NCBI GenBank assembly: GCA_941918925.1
Contig: OW799237.1
Span: 52,998,997-53,062,996 of the forward strand
Direction: 5' to 3'
Length of the DNA stretch: 64,000 nucleotides
Origin: Phyto melanocephala
Taxonomy: Eukaryota > Arthropoda > Insecta > Diptera > Rhinophoridae
The notes below the pieces were generated by a model. It saw only the letters and a list, made by a program, of their open reading frames with translations. It ran no database searches and was not told the DNA's origin. Each line of letters begins with the position of its first letter. The first letter of the stretch is position 1. A program made the translations under genes and the position numbers. Shown here in pieces: positions 29,227 through 41,279 of the stretch.

Positions 29227-29923
29227 TATACCCTTCACCTGTGGTGCACAAGGGTATATATAGCTTTGTCATTCCGTTTGTAATTTCTACAATTTTCATT
29301 TCCGACCCCATAAAGTATATATTTTCTGAAAGCTTATGAATAGAGGAGTCGATTAAGCCCTGACCGTCTGTCCGTCTGCCCGTCTGTCCGTGTGTTGGTT
29401 GAAATCAACTTTTAGAAGCAACTATATGTTCCTCAGATCTGTATATGGTATCAATCTCTTGGAAATATCCAGGAATGAATCGCTATTGAAATTCAGCACA
29501 ATCGCCCAATAAATTTCTGAGATATGAGCAAAAAACAACGACCACCTCGTTTTTTTTCACAATTACAACAACAACATACATACATAGATACATGTAAAAA
29601 ACATACCAAACAAAAAAAATTACAAAAAAAAAAATATTAAAAATAAGAAAAAAATAATAAAAAAAACTACAAAAAAAAAAAATTTTTTAAAAATTTTAAA
29701 AAAAATTAAAAAAAATTTTTTAAAAATTTTTCTAAAAATTTTTTTTAAAAAAATTTAAAAAAAAATAATAAAATATAAATAATATATTAAATAAAATAAA
29801 ATAAAATTTTTTTGGCTCAGCTGGGATTCGATGCCACATTTACAAACAATTGTTATTGCATGACTACACGTTGTGAAGGGTATATAAGATTCGGCACGGC
29901 CGAATATAGCACTGTTACTTGTT
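29227..29923 (-). repeat. Repeat family F1, inverted copy (F1c)
   Basis: Reads TATACCCTTCACC ... and ends GCACTGTTACTTGTT, i.e. the F1 ends in reverse. It contains GGCTCAGCTGGGATTCGATG followed by CCA (29814-29837). A long poly-A/T stretch (29610-29815) closely mirrors that of F1d at the window end. Inserted into the transposase-like gene. Confidence 0.82.
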
Positions 29924-29990
29924 TTAAGTTCAGTTTTAACCAAAAAAAAAAAAGATACACACATTTAATTAAATTTTTAATAGCTGTAAG

Positions 29991-31597
29991 TACGGTTGCC
30001 ATTCGTACTGTTAAACAGCACATGTACTGTTTTTTGTAATATGTACCGTTATATTCACAATACCTAAAACATTACGAAAAAGTACTGTTTTTTATATTTG
30101 TACTGTTTTTGGATATACATGTATTGAAATTTTTGAAGAATGAAACAGGAAAAAATTTTATTGTGAAATGTGTACAAAAAGGGGATATATATTTAGAATT
30201 TATTTTTGAATTAACTTTTTTTCTAAGCATAAATTATTTTCTTTTATATAACTATTCCACCTTTATTTGTGTTGTATAATTATTTATTGAATTTTAAAAA
30301 TTATTAAATGTATTCATTTTAAAAATTCAATTGATTTTTTTTAGAATTTTTCTTTGAAAACAATATTTAATTAATACTTTCGGATTACTATATATAACTT
30401 AAAATATATCAATTGTAATTGACAAGTTATCAATTTTAAAGTAGACTTTACTTTATTGTTCATAAAAATTGTTATTGTCTTTAAAATAAACTTCAAAAAA
30501 ATTATTAAAAATAATATTATAGTCGACTTTAACAAGAAATGTTTTCTTTTTGTTAAGCCTAAATATTATTTTCTTTAATATTGTTAAATATTGATTTTAA
30601 GTACAATAACAATTTCTTTGCATGATAGATTAAGTGCCATTATTACAACTTGCCTTAAGTTAAAGGTAGGATATTGTCTGCTCTATAAATAGCTTTGCTT
30701 TATTACAACTCCATTTTTTTATTGTTATTATTATTAAATTTAATAATATTTAATAATTAAAAAAATAATATATTAAAGGTTAATAATGCAACGCCATATA
30801 TCTGCCAAACAAAATCCTGCCTTTAGCTAACGGCAAGTTGTAATAATGGCCCTAAGTCTACTTAAAAATTGATAATTTGTCAATTACAATTGATATTTTT
30901 TAAGTTATAAATAGTATTCCAAAAGTATTAAGTAATGGAATATTACTGTAATTTGAAGAAACAAATCAATTGAATTTACATATTATAGATAATTTCAAAA
31001 TTCAACTTGTAGTTTTTGAAATTCAATTACCAATTTCGAAATTCTATTTACTATTTTTGAAATTTAATTAATAACTTTTGAAATACATTAGATCATTTGC
31101 AAAATAAAGTTTGAAAATATAGTGCATAGTTCTGAAATACAGTAAAAAATGTCAAAGCATTGGTAATTCGTTTATTCCAACTAATATCAATATAAATACT
31201 GAAAAACGACGTTTAATTTGTGTTTTTGATCACGTTAGTAACTTAAGATACTATTCGTAGTTCGACTCGATCTATACATATATGTTTTGCATTGTGAAAC
31301 AAATGCAATATTTTTTGTTACGTTCTCATATGTATATTTGTATATGTGATTTATGTTATTTTTTTACTTATTTTTAAAACATATGTGATGTATTGAATTA
31401 AAAGTTAAGTCACCGTTATGTTCTCATAGTTTTTAAATGTTTTTATGTTTCTTATAAACTTTTTTTAAATAAATATGTGATGTTTTGAAGTAAAAGTTAT
31501 GTTATCAGTAAATAAAAAAAATTACTGTTTTTTTTTTAAAGTACTGTTTTCTCCCCCTCAATGTACTTTTTTTCACTTTTCAAATATGGTAACCCTA
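29991..31597. mobile_element. Non-autonomous hAT-like element (hAT-2)
   Basis: Ends TACGGTTGCCATTCGTACTG and, reverse-complemented, TAGGGTTACCATATTTGAAA; subterminal AGTACTGTTTT repeats lie at both ends. Flanked by GCTGTAAG (29983-29990) and GCTATAAG (31598-31605), an 8-bp duplication with one difference. No transposase. It contains a large internal fold-back with a smaller inverted-repeat element in it. Confidence 0.8.
30374..30932. repeat. Internal fold-back of hAT-2 enclosing a MITE-like unit
   Basis: 30374-30452 and 30856-30932 are inverted copies of ~78 bp (TAATACTTTCGGATTACTAT ... against its complement). Inside, 30631-30855 has its own inverted ends of ~40 bp (TAAGTGCCATTATTACAACT against TTAGGGCCATTATTACAACT), continuing into GCCTTAAGTTAAAGG / GCCGTTAGCTAAAGG. 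Confidence 0.82.
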
Positions 31598-32969
31598 GCT
31601 ATAAGAGTCCTGCTACAAGAAAATAGTTTCTAAAATAATCACGTCGATGCTAAAAGCTTGTTGAATGATTTTGTAAAAGATATTGCAGTTCTATATGATC
31701 TAGCTTTTTTAACTTGTAATTTCCATTATCTAATACATACATATGTATGATGAAACTGAAGCACATGGCAATGTGCTTTTAGGTTTGAGAATCATTTGCA
31801 AATAATAAAGAAACAAGTAAAAAAATTAAATAATATTTCCTCGCAATTGTATAACCGTCAGGTGGAGAGAAGAATAATATTAAGACAAAGTGTTAATAAA
31901 ATTTAATTGAATTTTAGCGAAAAGACACGATATAAAATATGCGAATGCTACTTCTATGTTAAAAAAATAACTTTACTATTCAATCGAGAAGCCAAATAAT
32001 TTCTGTTTTGTAGGTGAACAAATTGCTAAAATTGAAAACATAACAAAGGTTAACAATTAACCCTGCTTTAAAGGACATATGGGCTCGTTCGAAAATTTTT
32101 AAACCAAAGGCAGAAGTTTAAAGTTGCCCAAAATCCAAATGTTTGTTAATGAAATAATAGAATACATATTCGAGCCTCAAAATATATACTACATAAGCAA
32201 TAAGGTTTTACCAAAGACAATAGACTAACATATAACACATATCAATAGGTAACATTTGGTTTACGTTTTCTATTTACGCATAGATCGCATGAAAACAGTA
32301 TTTCTGTTCTTTAATATAATTTTTAATGGCAATTGTTTTCAACGGGAAAACACACAAACACTTACGGCCCTTTTCACAATCTATGATTATATTAATTTAA
32401 CAGGAACATTAACAAACCGCCGATATCGTTAACCGAAAGTATTTAACATACGGTTAGTGTTTTGCGTTTCACCATCTTTCGGTTAGTTAACACTAACATT
32501 ATAGAAGAAGTATGGTAATACTGGTTTTTATTATTTGCGAAAAATCGTAGAATGAAAGAAAATAATAAAAAAAAAAATTCTTAGCAATTTTTTGATGAAA
32601 GATAAATAAATATTTAAAATAAATTTTTTACTTAAAATTGTTTACTTACAGTTCCTTAGTAAGTATACAATTTTATATTTTATTTTATTATAATATTCTT
32701 ATTATACCCACCACCAAAAAAAAAATGGTGCGGGTATATTCATTTTGGCATTCCGTTTGTAACGGAAATTCTTATCTTTATCTCAAATTCATATAATTTC
32801 TCTATCAATAAAGATTTTGGAAGAATGGAGGATTATAGAAATATCTCAGTTGTATTTATTAGCAGAAACTTTATTGACACACCTACTTTAATGCATTTTT
32901 ATTGAAAGACTAAATTTACGAAAACATTTTACTATCATATCGAAGTTAGAATTTACATTGTAGTTTTAT

Positions 32970-34424
32970 TTAAGAATTAAATATGTACATATATACATAT
33001 ATATATTTAGGAGTTTTAATTATAGAACATTCGTTTATTACAAGTTTACAAATGAATCAGAAATCATTATTATTTTCTTGAACAAAAAATATATCTTCCA
33101 AATCGTATGTATCTTCATCATTTGGATTTGAATTGGGCCATAAAACCGTTCTTAGATGATATTTTGATTTTTTGTATGTTTTATTAGACGAAATATCTTC
33201 ACAGGCCTTAGATGGTAAAATGTAGTTATTACAGCATGAATTTTGGCGACGAAGTCCGTATTTAATATGTAGTATCGAATTAACAGAATTCAGAGATAAC
33301 CGGTTTCTGATTTTGGACTTACATAAATTCATTGAACTTAATGTTCTTTCCACCTCCGCATCTGCTTCGAACGCCAGATTCACTCTTTGTACTTCTGCTA
33401 AAACCGAACTTAAATAAGTGAGGTATATAACGTTTATGTTATAATTGTGCATTTCCTTAAGAAGTGATGAAACATACCCTTTATCGCAGATGGTATTAAA
33501 ATGGGTTTTTAATTCAAGCCACATTAGGAAAGTGTTTGTCTGTAGCAGAACACACAGCTAATTGAAGAGAATGGCATACACATCGAAACAGTATTAAATT
33601 TTCTTCGTTATATTTATCTTTTATTTTGCGATATAGTCCATTGTTGTGAACCGTGCCCCTATTTCTGTTTTACAATATAAACAAGATGCTTTTTTTAAAT
33701 CTTTTGTAGAGTGCAACCATTTTTTCAAAAGCGATATCATTCTCCCATACTTTCCGATATTTTTGGGAGTTTGAATCCATCTACAATACAAATACATTTT
33801 TAACGTTTGATTAATGTTCTTAATTATTTACTCTGCTTTTTTCCTTACTCACTTTACATTACCTTTTAATTTTGGGTTAATTTTCAATTTATATAAATAT
33901 TTATATAATTTAGTTTTTAGTAAAATTCTTTGATTCTTTATTCTTCTTTTTACTCATTGTTCTTTTTTGGAAAATAACGGGATTTTTGCGTTTCAACGAA
34001 TATTAAACAAGGCGAATATATAACTACTACAATTATACTTTCTTTAGTCCGAACCCTGTTAAAATCATTTATAAGGTGGCAGCGTAAAAACAGCTCACAA
34101 AGATTTAGTTTTACTTTTCTTCTATAGAAAATGGCATTTATTTGCCATTAGCTGCCGCGCTGAGATTACCTGTTTGATGTGCGCTGATTTGCAATAAGTT
34201 ACTAAAAAGAGAGTTATCAGACAAAAATGTATACATACACTTGTAGAAATATTACCTGCATATTTTTATTACAAACAAGATTAAAAATTTTAAAATTTGT
34301 TAAAAGCACTAAAACCACTAATGATAATTTTGCAAAGCACCAAGGCAGTGCTTTTTCTTAGGTTGGCACCAAGGACAAAAACTTGACTAAAGATAGTGCC
34401 AGAAGCACTAAATTGGCATCGCTG
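32970..34424 (-). mobile_element. hAT element remnant inserted in F2b
   Basis: The right end, read on the minus strand, is CAGCGATGCCAATTTAGTGC, a hAT-type terminus. The left terminus is not recognisable. It contains transposase pieces at 33057-33783. Confidence 0.6.
33057..33783 (-). pseudogene. ZBED-type hAT transposase, internally deleted
   Basis: The N-terminal BED zinc finger is readable at 33783-33670 (KYRKVWENDIAFEKWLHSTK ... SCLYCKTEIGARF), then a broken segment (FRCVCHSLQLAVCSATDK in shifted frame). The frame at 33524-33057 carries LTYLSSVLAEVQRVNLAFEA and VERTLSSMNLCKSKIRNRLS followed by NSVNSILHIKYGL, the C-terminal dimerisation region. The catalytic middle is missing. It is dead on its own. 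Confidence 0.8.
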
Positions 34425-34658
34425 GCGATTACTGTTAAAAACAATATAATAAATTTTGTGCTATAAAAGAACATCAAATCGGTGGTGGGTATAACAGATT
34501 AGGCACAGCCGAATAAAGTGCTCTTACTTGTTTATTTTTATTTTAATAAAAGCCTTTAACCGGAAGATTTTGCTTGGTTAAATTTAACAGAGACTTTTTG
34601 ATAAATTTCTGCCGGTTAAAAGCTAACCGTACTTTGTGAAATGCAATTTTGCTTAAAG

Positions 34659-35386
34659 CTGGATTCACCCATAAAATTTTAGTTCAGATCAAATTTTTTT
34701 TATATTGAGTTTGATGTTTTACTTTTGAGAGAGAGAGAGAGATTATTTTGTTCAGAAAGTTTTTTCTTGAATTGGTTTAATTTTAATTCTTGTTCAGAAG
34801 AAACTGAATTGGAATGCCACTTTTTTTCAATATTTACATGAAAATTGAATTTGGTTGCCACATTACACAGTGTCAGTACATTTATTATAATTAATTGTTT
34901 TTGCCAAAAATTAACAATTAAAATTGATAATAATGAAAATATTGCTCAAAAATTAAAAGAAGAATTAAAAAAATCAGGAAGAGAATTTTTGGATGATATG
35001 AGCAATAGTGACTACAAAAATAATTATTTAAAACAGGGTTTTTCTCACTGTGACTCATTTTATTTTCGATTTTTTTTTTTATAAATTTCTTTTGCAAACA
35101 AATTGACTTTATGCACTTCAATTAAAAATAGTAATTTTAGTTTTCTTCTATCCGACATTTTCTTCACATATATTTTAATGAAAAAATTAACGTTTGTATT
35201 AATTTATATAGTTTGCTAGCGGTGCTGCCACTTTGTACAACTGTTTGCATTTTTATATTATATGGCAGCTTTGTTTTTTTCGAACAAATTTTATTAAATG
35301 GGTGAACCGTTCTGCAGAAAACTCTCAGTAAAAAATGTTATTCTCCGGAAAAATTTTTGTTCAGAAAAAATGGGTGAATTCACCTT
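34659..35386. mobile_element. Nested inverted-terminal-repeat element
   Basis: Inverted ends CTGGATTCACCCAT (34659-34672) and ATGGGTGAATTCACC (35370-35384); TTTTAGTTCAGA / TTTGTTCAGAAAA extends the match. No gene. A (GA)n run lies at 34728-34742. Confidence 0.6.
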
Positions 35387-35443
35387 AACTTACGGTTATA
35401 GTTCATGTTAAATTATAATCGCACTTTGTGAAAAGGGCCGTTA

Positions 35444-35860
35444 AGCTAGTAAAAAAACAAACAAATTTGCCAATAACAATTCACAGAACTGGTTTCATCT
35501 ACATATTTACATACATATGTATGTATGTTGTAATTTGCTCTTTTTAATTCTCTCAACATGTGAGAATGAAGTCTTTTCTTCTTCTGATACTTCCTATACC
35601 GCCCGCATCTGTAACAGCACAACATTTTTGATTTTTTCAAATATACTGAGTGCAACATCTTTAGTCTATTGTCTTTGGTTTTACGGTGGTTTGTTTGGCC
35701 TTGGCAGAGGCTAACCTAATCTACCTCTTGCTTTCATTTATTTTTGTAAAAAAAGGGTATTTTTCATGGTCAAAAAAGTGAGCAAAATAGTCGTTTCAGT
35801 ATTTAGCGTTTAGCAAAACTTTAATTTGTTTAATTTTCTTTTATTTAAGAAATGGGTATA
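35444..35860. other. Non-coding stretch
   Basis: No gene. TAGTCTATTGTCTTTGGTTTTA near 35660 is an inverted match to AAAACCAAAG-like text near 32200 (TTTTACCAAAGACAATAGAC), so the same larger transposon may flank the Harbinger-like insertion. Confidence 0.4.
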
Positions 35861-35865
35861 CTGTG

Positions 35866-36836
35866 TGTAACGTCCGTAACGGAAAATAGATTTTTTTAAG
35901 TTTAACAGAATGAATTTTAATAATTTTGTTTCCCAAACTAGCTTTATAAACAGAGTTTTTTATGCACTTTAATCTAATGGAAAAAAAGAAATACCTTTAT
36001 TACACTTTTTTTCTAAATACAAATGACAAAGTGTGTAACGTCCGTAACGGCATGAAAATACCCAAAATATTTTATTTTAATACTATGGGGTGGAAGTAAG
36101 TGTTTATAATGAATTTTTATCTGCTGAATCTGAATTTGGGCTTAAAATTGCTCTAGGTTGCCGAAAATCCGAAAAACTTCACCTGAAAATAACAAAAAGT
36201 TTGTTTAAATAACATGCGATCCCCCAATCTGCAACTTAAATTGAGATGAATTCCAAATTCTTCTGAAACCTAAAATAGTTCCTAAAAATCAATAATTAGT
36301 AATTAATAACCATGTTGTAAACAGCAACCCCCATGTCCCCCTTCAAATATTTGGCGGTACGCCCATGCAATGTTTACGTACTGGATTTTCCGTTAGAAAT
36401 TAGGTATTTTTTTACTACTTCGCATGGAAAAGGAGCGGTGGACGGTTGTTTATTATGCAAACTTAGCTAAAAATGTGCAAATGCACATAAGTCTCAAAAT
36501 CATTTTTTGTAACGCCCGTAACGGAACATTAAGCTAGCATAAATTTCTTTCAAAAACAGTTAACCTTTAAATTTAAAACACGTTTTAAAGTACTCCCAAA
36601 GAACTGCATTTTGCAAAAAAATCCATGAAGATATTCCAATGTGAACGCCAGGGGCTCAATTCTCGTTCTGTGAAACTGTGAAATGAAAAAGTTTTTGTAT
36701 AGCAAAGGGTATGGTGGCACCATATGATATTACACACAAAAACTTTTCACTTCATAGTTTCATAGAACGAGAATTGATATCCTGCTGTGTCAATTTTAAC
36801 AAGCAAATTTGAGTGCGAATGTAACGTCCGTAACGC
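35866..36836. repeat. Four dispersed copies of TGTAACGTCCGTAACGG
   Basis: Copies at 35866-35882, 36034-36050, 36508-36524 (one change: CGCCCG) and 36820-36836 (last base C). Each is a direct doublet of GTAACG around TCC. The sequence between copies is unrelated AT-rich DNA. No gene. Confidence 0.9.
36656..36776. repeat. 120-bp fold-back
   Basis: Arms of ~42 bp (TCAATTCTCGTTCTGTGAAA ... at 36656-36698; complement at 36735-36776) with few mismatches around a loop containing ATGGTGGCACCAT. Confidence 0.88.
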
Positions 36837-36846
36837 AGTATTAGCC

Positions 36847-39065
36847 CACACACAGCAAACAGATTCGTTGTGAGAACCGAATTTGTTGCCAATCGAATTC
36901 CTTCGGTTCTACGTACTATCTCTCAATTCCTTCATAGCAACTGAAAATTTCCTTTCTTATTACCGTATTTTTAGTTTCAAAAATTGGCTATTAGTAACCT
37001 AACGGTTGTGATAGAAGAAATATTTGGTTAATGTTATGGATATTTTAAAAACATACTATATTTGTGTCCAAATAGGTATATGGCTGATGTAACTGAAAGT
37101 AAATGTATCATTGGGGTTCACAAAAGAATTATCAATTGTTTTTACCAATTAAAATGGTTATTGAAAATATTTTCCATGTTGCAAAAAAAAGCAAATAATA
37201 AAAAAAACAAATTTTTCTACATATTTTTTTAAATTTTTATATTAATATTTTTATCTTTTGATACGAGTAGAAATACTTAAGATATGTATAATTTCATATT
37301 AATAATAATAAGTTTTTAAATATCTTTGTATTTACATATACATATGTACATATGTATACATTTTTATACATACATATGTAAAATTTTATGTAGTTAAAAT
37401 TAAAAATTATGTACATAATGAATATAACTATACTTATAAATAAATATATAAAAAAATTCTTTTCTAATTGCTAATGTAACACATTTTAATACATACATAT
37501 GTATATACATATAAGAAATGAAAATTACATTATTTATATACAAAATTGTTATATAAATTTGCTTCTAAAGAAATTATTTATACTTTAATTTTGTAAGTTA
37601 TTATTATTATTATTTTAGCAATTATTTATATTTTCATGACTTTTTAGGACACTTTGAACTCTTTTGTCATGTAATGAAAAAGTTCTGATAAAAAATATTC
37701 CAAGTTTTAATATCAGAAAAGCTAGGATACATTGATACAACTTTATATTTTAACAAACAAAAATATAAATATAATTAAATAAAATTTGTGGATTTCGAGA
37801 AAACGCAATTTCGTTAAAAACTTAGATACGCCCGTTTTATATAAAGCCATCGATATTCTCTTCTTTGTAACGTTTTCGCTGACGCTTATTGTATATTTTT
37901 CAATGGGAAATATAACAGTTTCAAAGGTTCAGATGTCAAAACTTGAGGAACTAAATTAAAAATAAAAAGTTATAACAGTTAACTCTAAAAAAAAATCATT
38001 TAAAACATTAAGCAATAATCAGTATATCCTAATAATATTATGGTGGAGTATAATTTTATAAAGTACATACTTTTGTGTATATTAAAAAAATTTACTTACT
38101 CCATGTTTACATACTTTTCTAATTAATATTATTTTTGAAATTTTTAATACTGTTCTTTGTTGTTATTCTGAGAACCGCGTATGTACATTACGCAGTACCC
38201 GAAAATACAGTCATACCTAAACTATAAATTTATTTTATTTTTCGTTTCGCGAAAGTAGTGGTAACGGCTTTCACCTTTTGTTGAGGTCATTGACATTTGT
38301 CTTCTAAAGACAAAAATATCAATATATCACACTTTAATATCGTATTGTAAACACCGAAACTAAAACGAAAAAATGCGACCGCTACGTTCGGAAAATCTGC
38401 AAGCATGTACATTGAGGTTTACTTAAACTAATTTGCACCCCCAGTACAAAAACAATTTACATTATGTGTTTTAATGATGCACATATGTATGTATATGTAC
38501 ATATGTATGTGTTTTTTTTAACAAATTTAACGTAATCACATCAAAATTTTATAATAGAAAGAAAAAATTCGTATCTTACCTTGATTTTTTAAATTTGTGG
38601 TCTTGGTTTTTGTTTGTTTTACACAACGAGATGCTGAGTATTTTTTTAAATTTTTTTATATAATTACATTTGCTTTAACTCACAAATTTTTTCACCAATA
38701 AAAAATATTATTATTTTTTTGTATTTTTTTTTTTTTGTTTTAAATGACAGAAAAATCAGTTTTGTCAAAAAAAAAATGTTTTTTAATTCGAAGCTTATAA
38801 CCAATTTAGTACTGCAACCTAATACTCGTAATTAAATTCGGTTGTGTTAGAAGCGATTTGGACACAAATGATAGTAATAAGACAATTCAGTTAGGAGAAA
38901 CAATTTTAGTATTCTGAGTAATCAATTACAGTTGTGTTTTTGCGTTTATGAATATATAAAATCTGTCCCATTTAGAAACTTTTAATACTAGCAGTAATAT
39001 ATTGTGCGTCCTTAATATAATTTTATTGTTTTAACCGTTTTCCAACCAATCCTTTTTCTGTGTGC
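36847..39065. mobile_element. Probable inverted-terminal-repeat element, non-coding
   Basis: Left end CACACAGCAAACAGATTCGT; right end, reverse-complemented, GCACACAGAAAAAGGATTGG; about two-thirds identity over 30 bp. The interior is AT-rich with no credible gene and several CATACATATGTA palindromes. No target duplication was confirmed. Confidence 0.4.
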
Positions 39066-39198
39066 ATATAATTAAAAATTTGAGAGCATTACTTACTGAA
39101 CCAATTAACTTCGAAAATTTACAAACTTATCAAACAAACAAACTAGTTTCTGAATCAGTAATCACTTTTCCAGTAGATGATATAAAAACTAAAGCAGC

Positions 39199-39202
39199 TG
39201 CT
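39199..39202. repeat. Target-site duplication TGCT of the Ulysses-like element
   Basis: TGCT here equals TGCT at 50542-50545, just outside the LTRs. Confidence 0.85.
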
Positions 39203-41279
39203 TGTTACATGCTCCCTTACTACGTAAGATAATGGTACTAGAGTGTACCGCCTAGCTCATTGTCCCGGAATCTCTGGGTGTGTTCCATCCCACACTCTAG
39301 CCCACGAACAGTAAACAATTAATATTTTCAACATAAAACAAACATACACTACACTTACAAAACAACATGTCTAGAACGGGAGTTCGATGTTACGCTCCAA
39401 CCGCCCACCCCACCATGGTCACCTACACATCCGTGTCCACATTATAAGTGACCCCTTTGCATAGCATATTTGGCCTCACTTACCACATCTCAGCAACCCA
39501 TATTAAACTCTCTACTCCATCATTTTTAGTTCCTTATACATACAACATATATTTATTAATTAAATCATTATAGTTAACCTAACTATAAATATTAAAATTC
39601 TTTCCAAAATTACTAAAATTATACCTACGCCTGAATGAGCTCAATCAACCGTCTCTTATAAAGGCCAAAACAAAATTATAAACCTTTTTCTCTCGTTAAT
39701 GTTACTTCTATCTTCTATTGTGAATCCTACACACATAAAGTAAAACACAAACATTAAACAAAATCTTTTTCCTTGTTTCTATGTAAACCTTTTCCTGTCT
39801 TCACAACATATATTAATAAAATATAAAAACATATTCTTACAATTAAAATCCTAGTATACTTAAACAATACAAAACACAAACAAAATTAAATTAAAAATTA
39901 GAGACTAAAACAAAACTCTATTTTCTCTTAACTTTCTATCGGGGTTTATTTTTTTTCTATGTTTACGTTCCTTTAACTTTAATTTATTTTCTCACTCAAA
40001 GCATTCACTTTGTTTATCTACTCTCTGCACTAAACAGCTTTCCTGACAAACAGCCTCTCTAACCAAAAGCTTCTTTCCTTATGGTTACCAGCCAACAAAA
40101 ATACTATTAAGCTTCTGTCTTAGGATGCCACTCAGTTCCGGGAGGGAACTGCCATAATCAAATAATAAATAAAAATAAACGTTACCTTTTATTTCAGCTC
40201 AAAAATTTACAAAGAAACAAAATTTCTTACGGTTGCTCAGGACCTCGTCGGCTTCTACTTGTTATACCTTGGACTTCACAACTTTCCCCGGAATAAATAA
40301 ATAATTTCTTGATACTTCCTTTATTTATGGATTCCTGGTTGAAACAAATCTTTTTCTTTATAACTCCCTTTATTTTCTAAAACTATTTAAGTAAAAGCTT
40401 ACCTATTATTGTCACCAAAAAAATAAATATTTTCTCAACATTAACTGGTAAATAGTACACGACAAAAAAAACTCAGCAAATTCAGTTAAAAAAAATACTT
40501 ATTCAAAAAAAAAAAAATACTGGTTATCAACTGCTTTCGGTGCCAGCTAGTATAATAATAATTTAAGAAAAAACTTCCCTTTCAATAAAATACAGTATAA
40601 ATTTGCTTATACCAACAAACATTGTTAAAAAAAAACATTTACCGGTGAATAACATTAAAATTAAAAATCAGTTTATTATACACTAACACAAAATTTTACT
40701 AATTATTATATCCAATTTTACACTCACACTACGACACTTTAAGAGAAAATAACCTTTCTCCTTATTGTAAATGCACTACATACTTTTTCCTATGACTATA
40801 CCTTTATAATCATAAATGGCAACATCTATCCTACTACCTAATACAACGCTGCAAAAATAAAGCTTTTCCAGAACGAACTTCCAATCTGCACATTAATTGT
40901 TTACATTTTACAATCAACCGAGACGACATTTTATGGTTTATAAAAAAACAAAAATTAAACACAAAACCCCCAATAAAATACACAACAAACTCGAACGCAA
41001 ATACCCTGACTCCTCCATCATCCCAAAAAAACACCATCCACAAGAAAACAGCATCACCAATAAAAAAACATTCATGTAAGTCAACATACACACAACGCAA
41101 CAAGCCACAACCAACAAGTGTCACCAAAACCGGCCACCATCCTGATTCAATCCATCCACACCCACAAGATCTCCAGCAACGCTCAAACTTCAACAAGACA
41201 CCAAAAACCTCGACCATCTCAAACAAAACCACATTTCACCAGTCTAAGAAGTCCAAAAAAAAAACAAGCCCCCGCAACA
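39203..41279 (-). repeat. 3' LTR (left copy, 2077 bp)
   Basis: Starts TGTTACATGCTCCCTTACTA, ends CCCCCGCAACA. It matches 48044-50541 except for scattered single changes and lack of the ~420-bp segment found at 48415-48842 in the other LTR. Inside it (41280-41294) the minus strand reads AAAAAACGGAGTTT, a short candidate polypurine tract. Confidence 0.95.

Larger units (their letters stand above)
28597..32150 (+). pseudogene. Transposase-like gene with IDGLPL motif, split by later insertions
   Basis: The N-terminal part (28597-29226) starts MRNKREAGRTINNFFERF and contains LREWSIKNNICNITTILRK and, after ARTLKRTPNE, the block LEFDFNIDGLPLAKSSTKQ with VWLILCNVHGIYE, then LERWKATEPRQFLLYYGPL. At 29227 an inverted F1 copy interrupts it, followed by hAT-2. 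Coding similarity resumes near 31650 with SLLNDFVKDIAVLYDLAFLT and CNFHYLIH, and a weak tail (GEQIAKIENI) near 32005. 'IDGLPL.KSS..Q.WPIL' and 'WKATEFRQFLLYTGP' belong to a widespread animal transposon-derived protein family whose superfamily I cannot name. Several frameshifts are present. Confidence 0.65.
32702..34533 (-). repeat. Repeat family F2, inverted copy (F2b), with a hAT relic inside
   Basis: Reads TATACCCACCACC ... and ends AGTGCTCTTACTTGTTT, the F2 ends in reverse. The stretch near 32920-32952 (complement: TTCGATATGATAGTAAAATG) is continuous where F2a is split by the mag-like element. Near 34440-34470 it is continuous where F2a is split by hAT-1. F2b itself is interrupted between about 32970 and 34424. 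Confidence 0.8.
32365..35440. mobile_element. TTA-flanked inverted-terminal-repeat element (Harbinger-like), with insertions
   Basis: Inverted ends CGGCCCTTTTCACAA at 32365 and, as TTGTGAAAAGGGCCG, at 35426-35440; similarity continues to ~50 bp (GATTATA..AATTTAACA). Both ends are flanked by TTA, the target typical of PIF/Harbinger. No own transposase is seen. It is interrupted by F2b (32702-34533) and by another inverted-repeat unit at 34659-35386. Confidence 0.65.

Noticed and set aside
34845..35084. 79-residue plus-strand frame
   Set aside because: Lies in the interior of a nested inverted-repeat element; low complexity, no homology recognised.
35866..36836. CRISPR-like array from the four repeated 17-mers
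   Set aside because: Spacing is irregular (168, 474 and 312 bp), the context is eukaryotic and there are no cas genes.
40834..41232. 132-residue frame inside the Ulysses-like 3' LTR, repeated in the 5' LTR at 50096-50389
   Set aside because: Composition (Val/Phe/Trp/Gly/Cys runs) is what a G+T-rich strand gives in any frame; the start differs between LTRs and no domain is seen. The repetition is explained by LTR identity.
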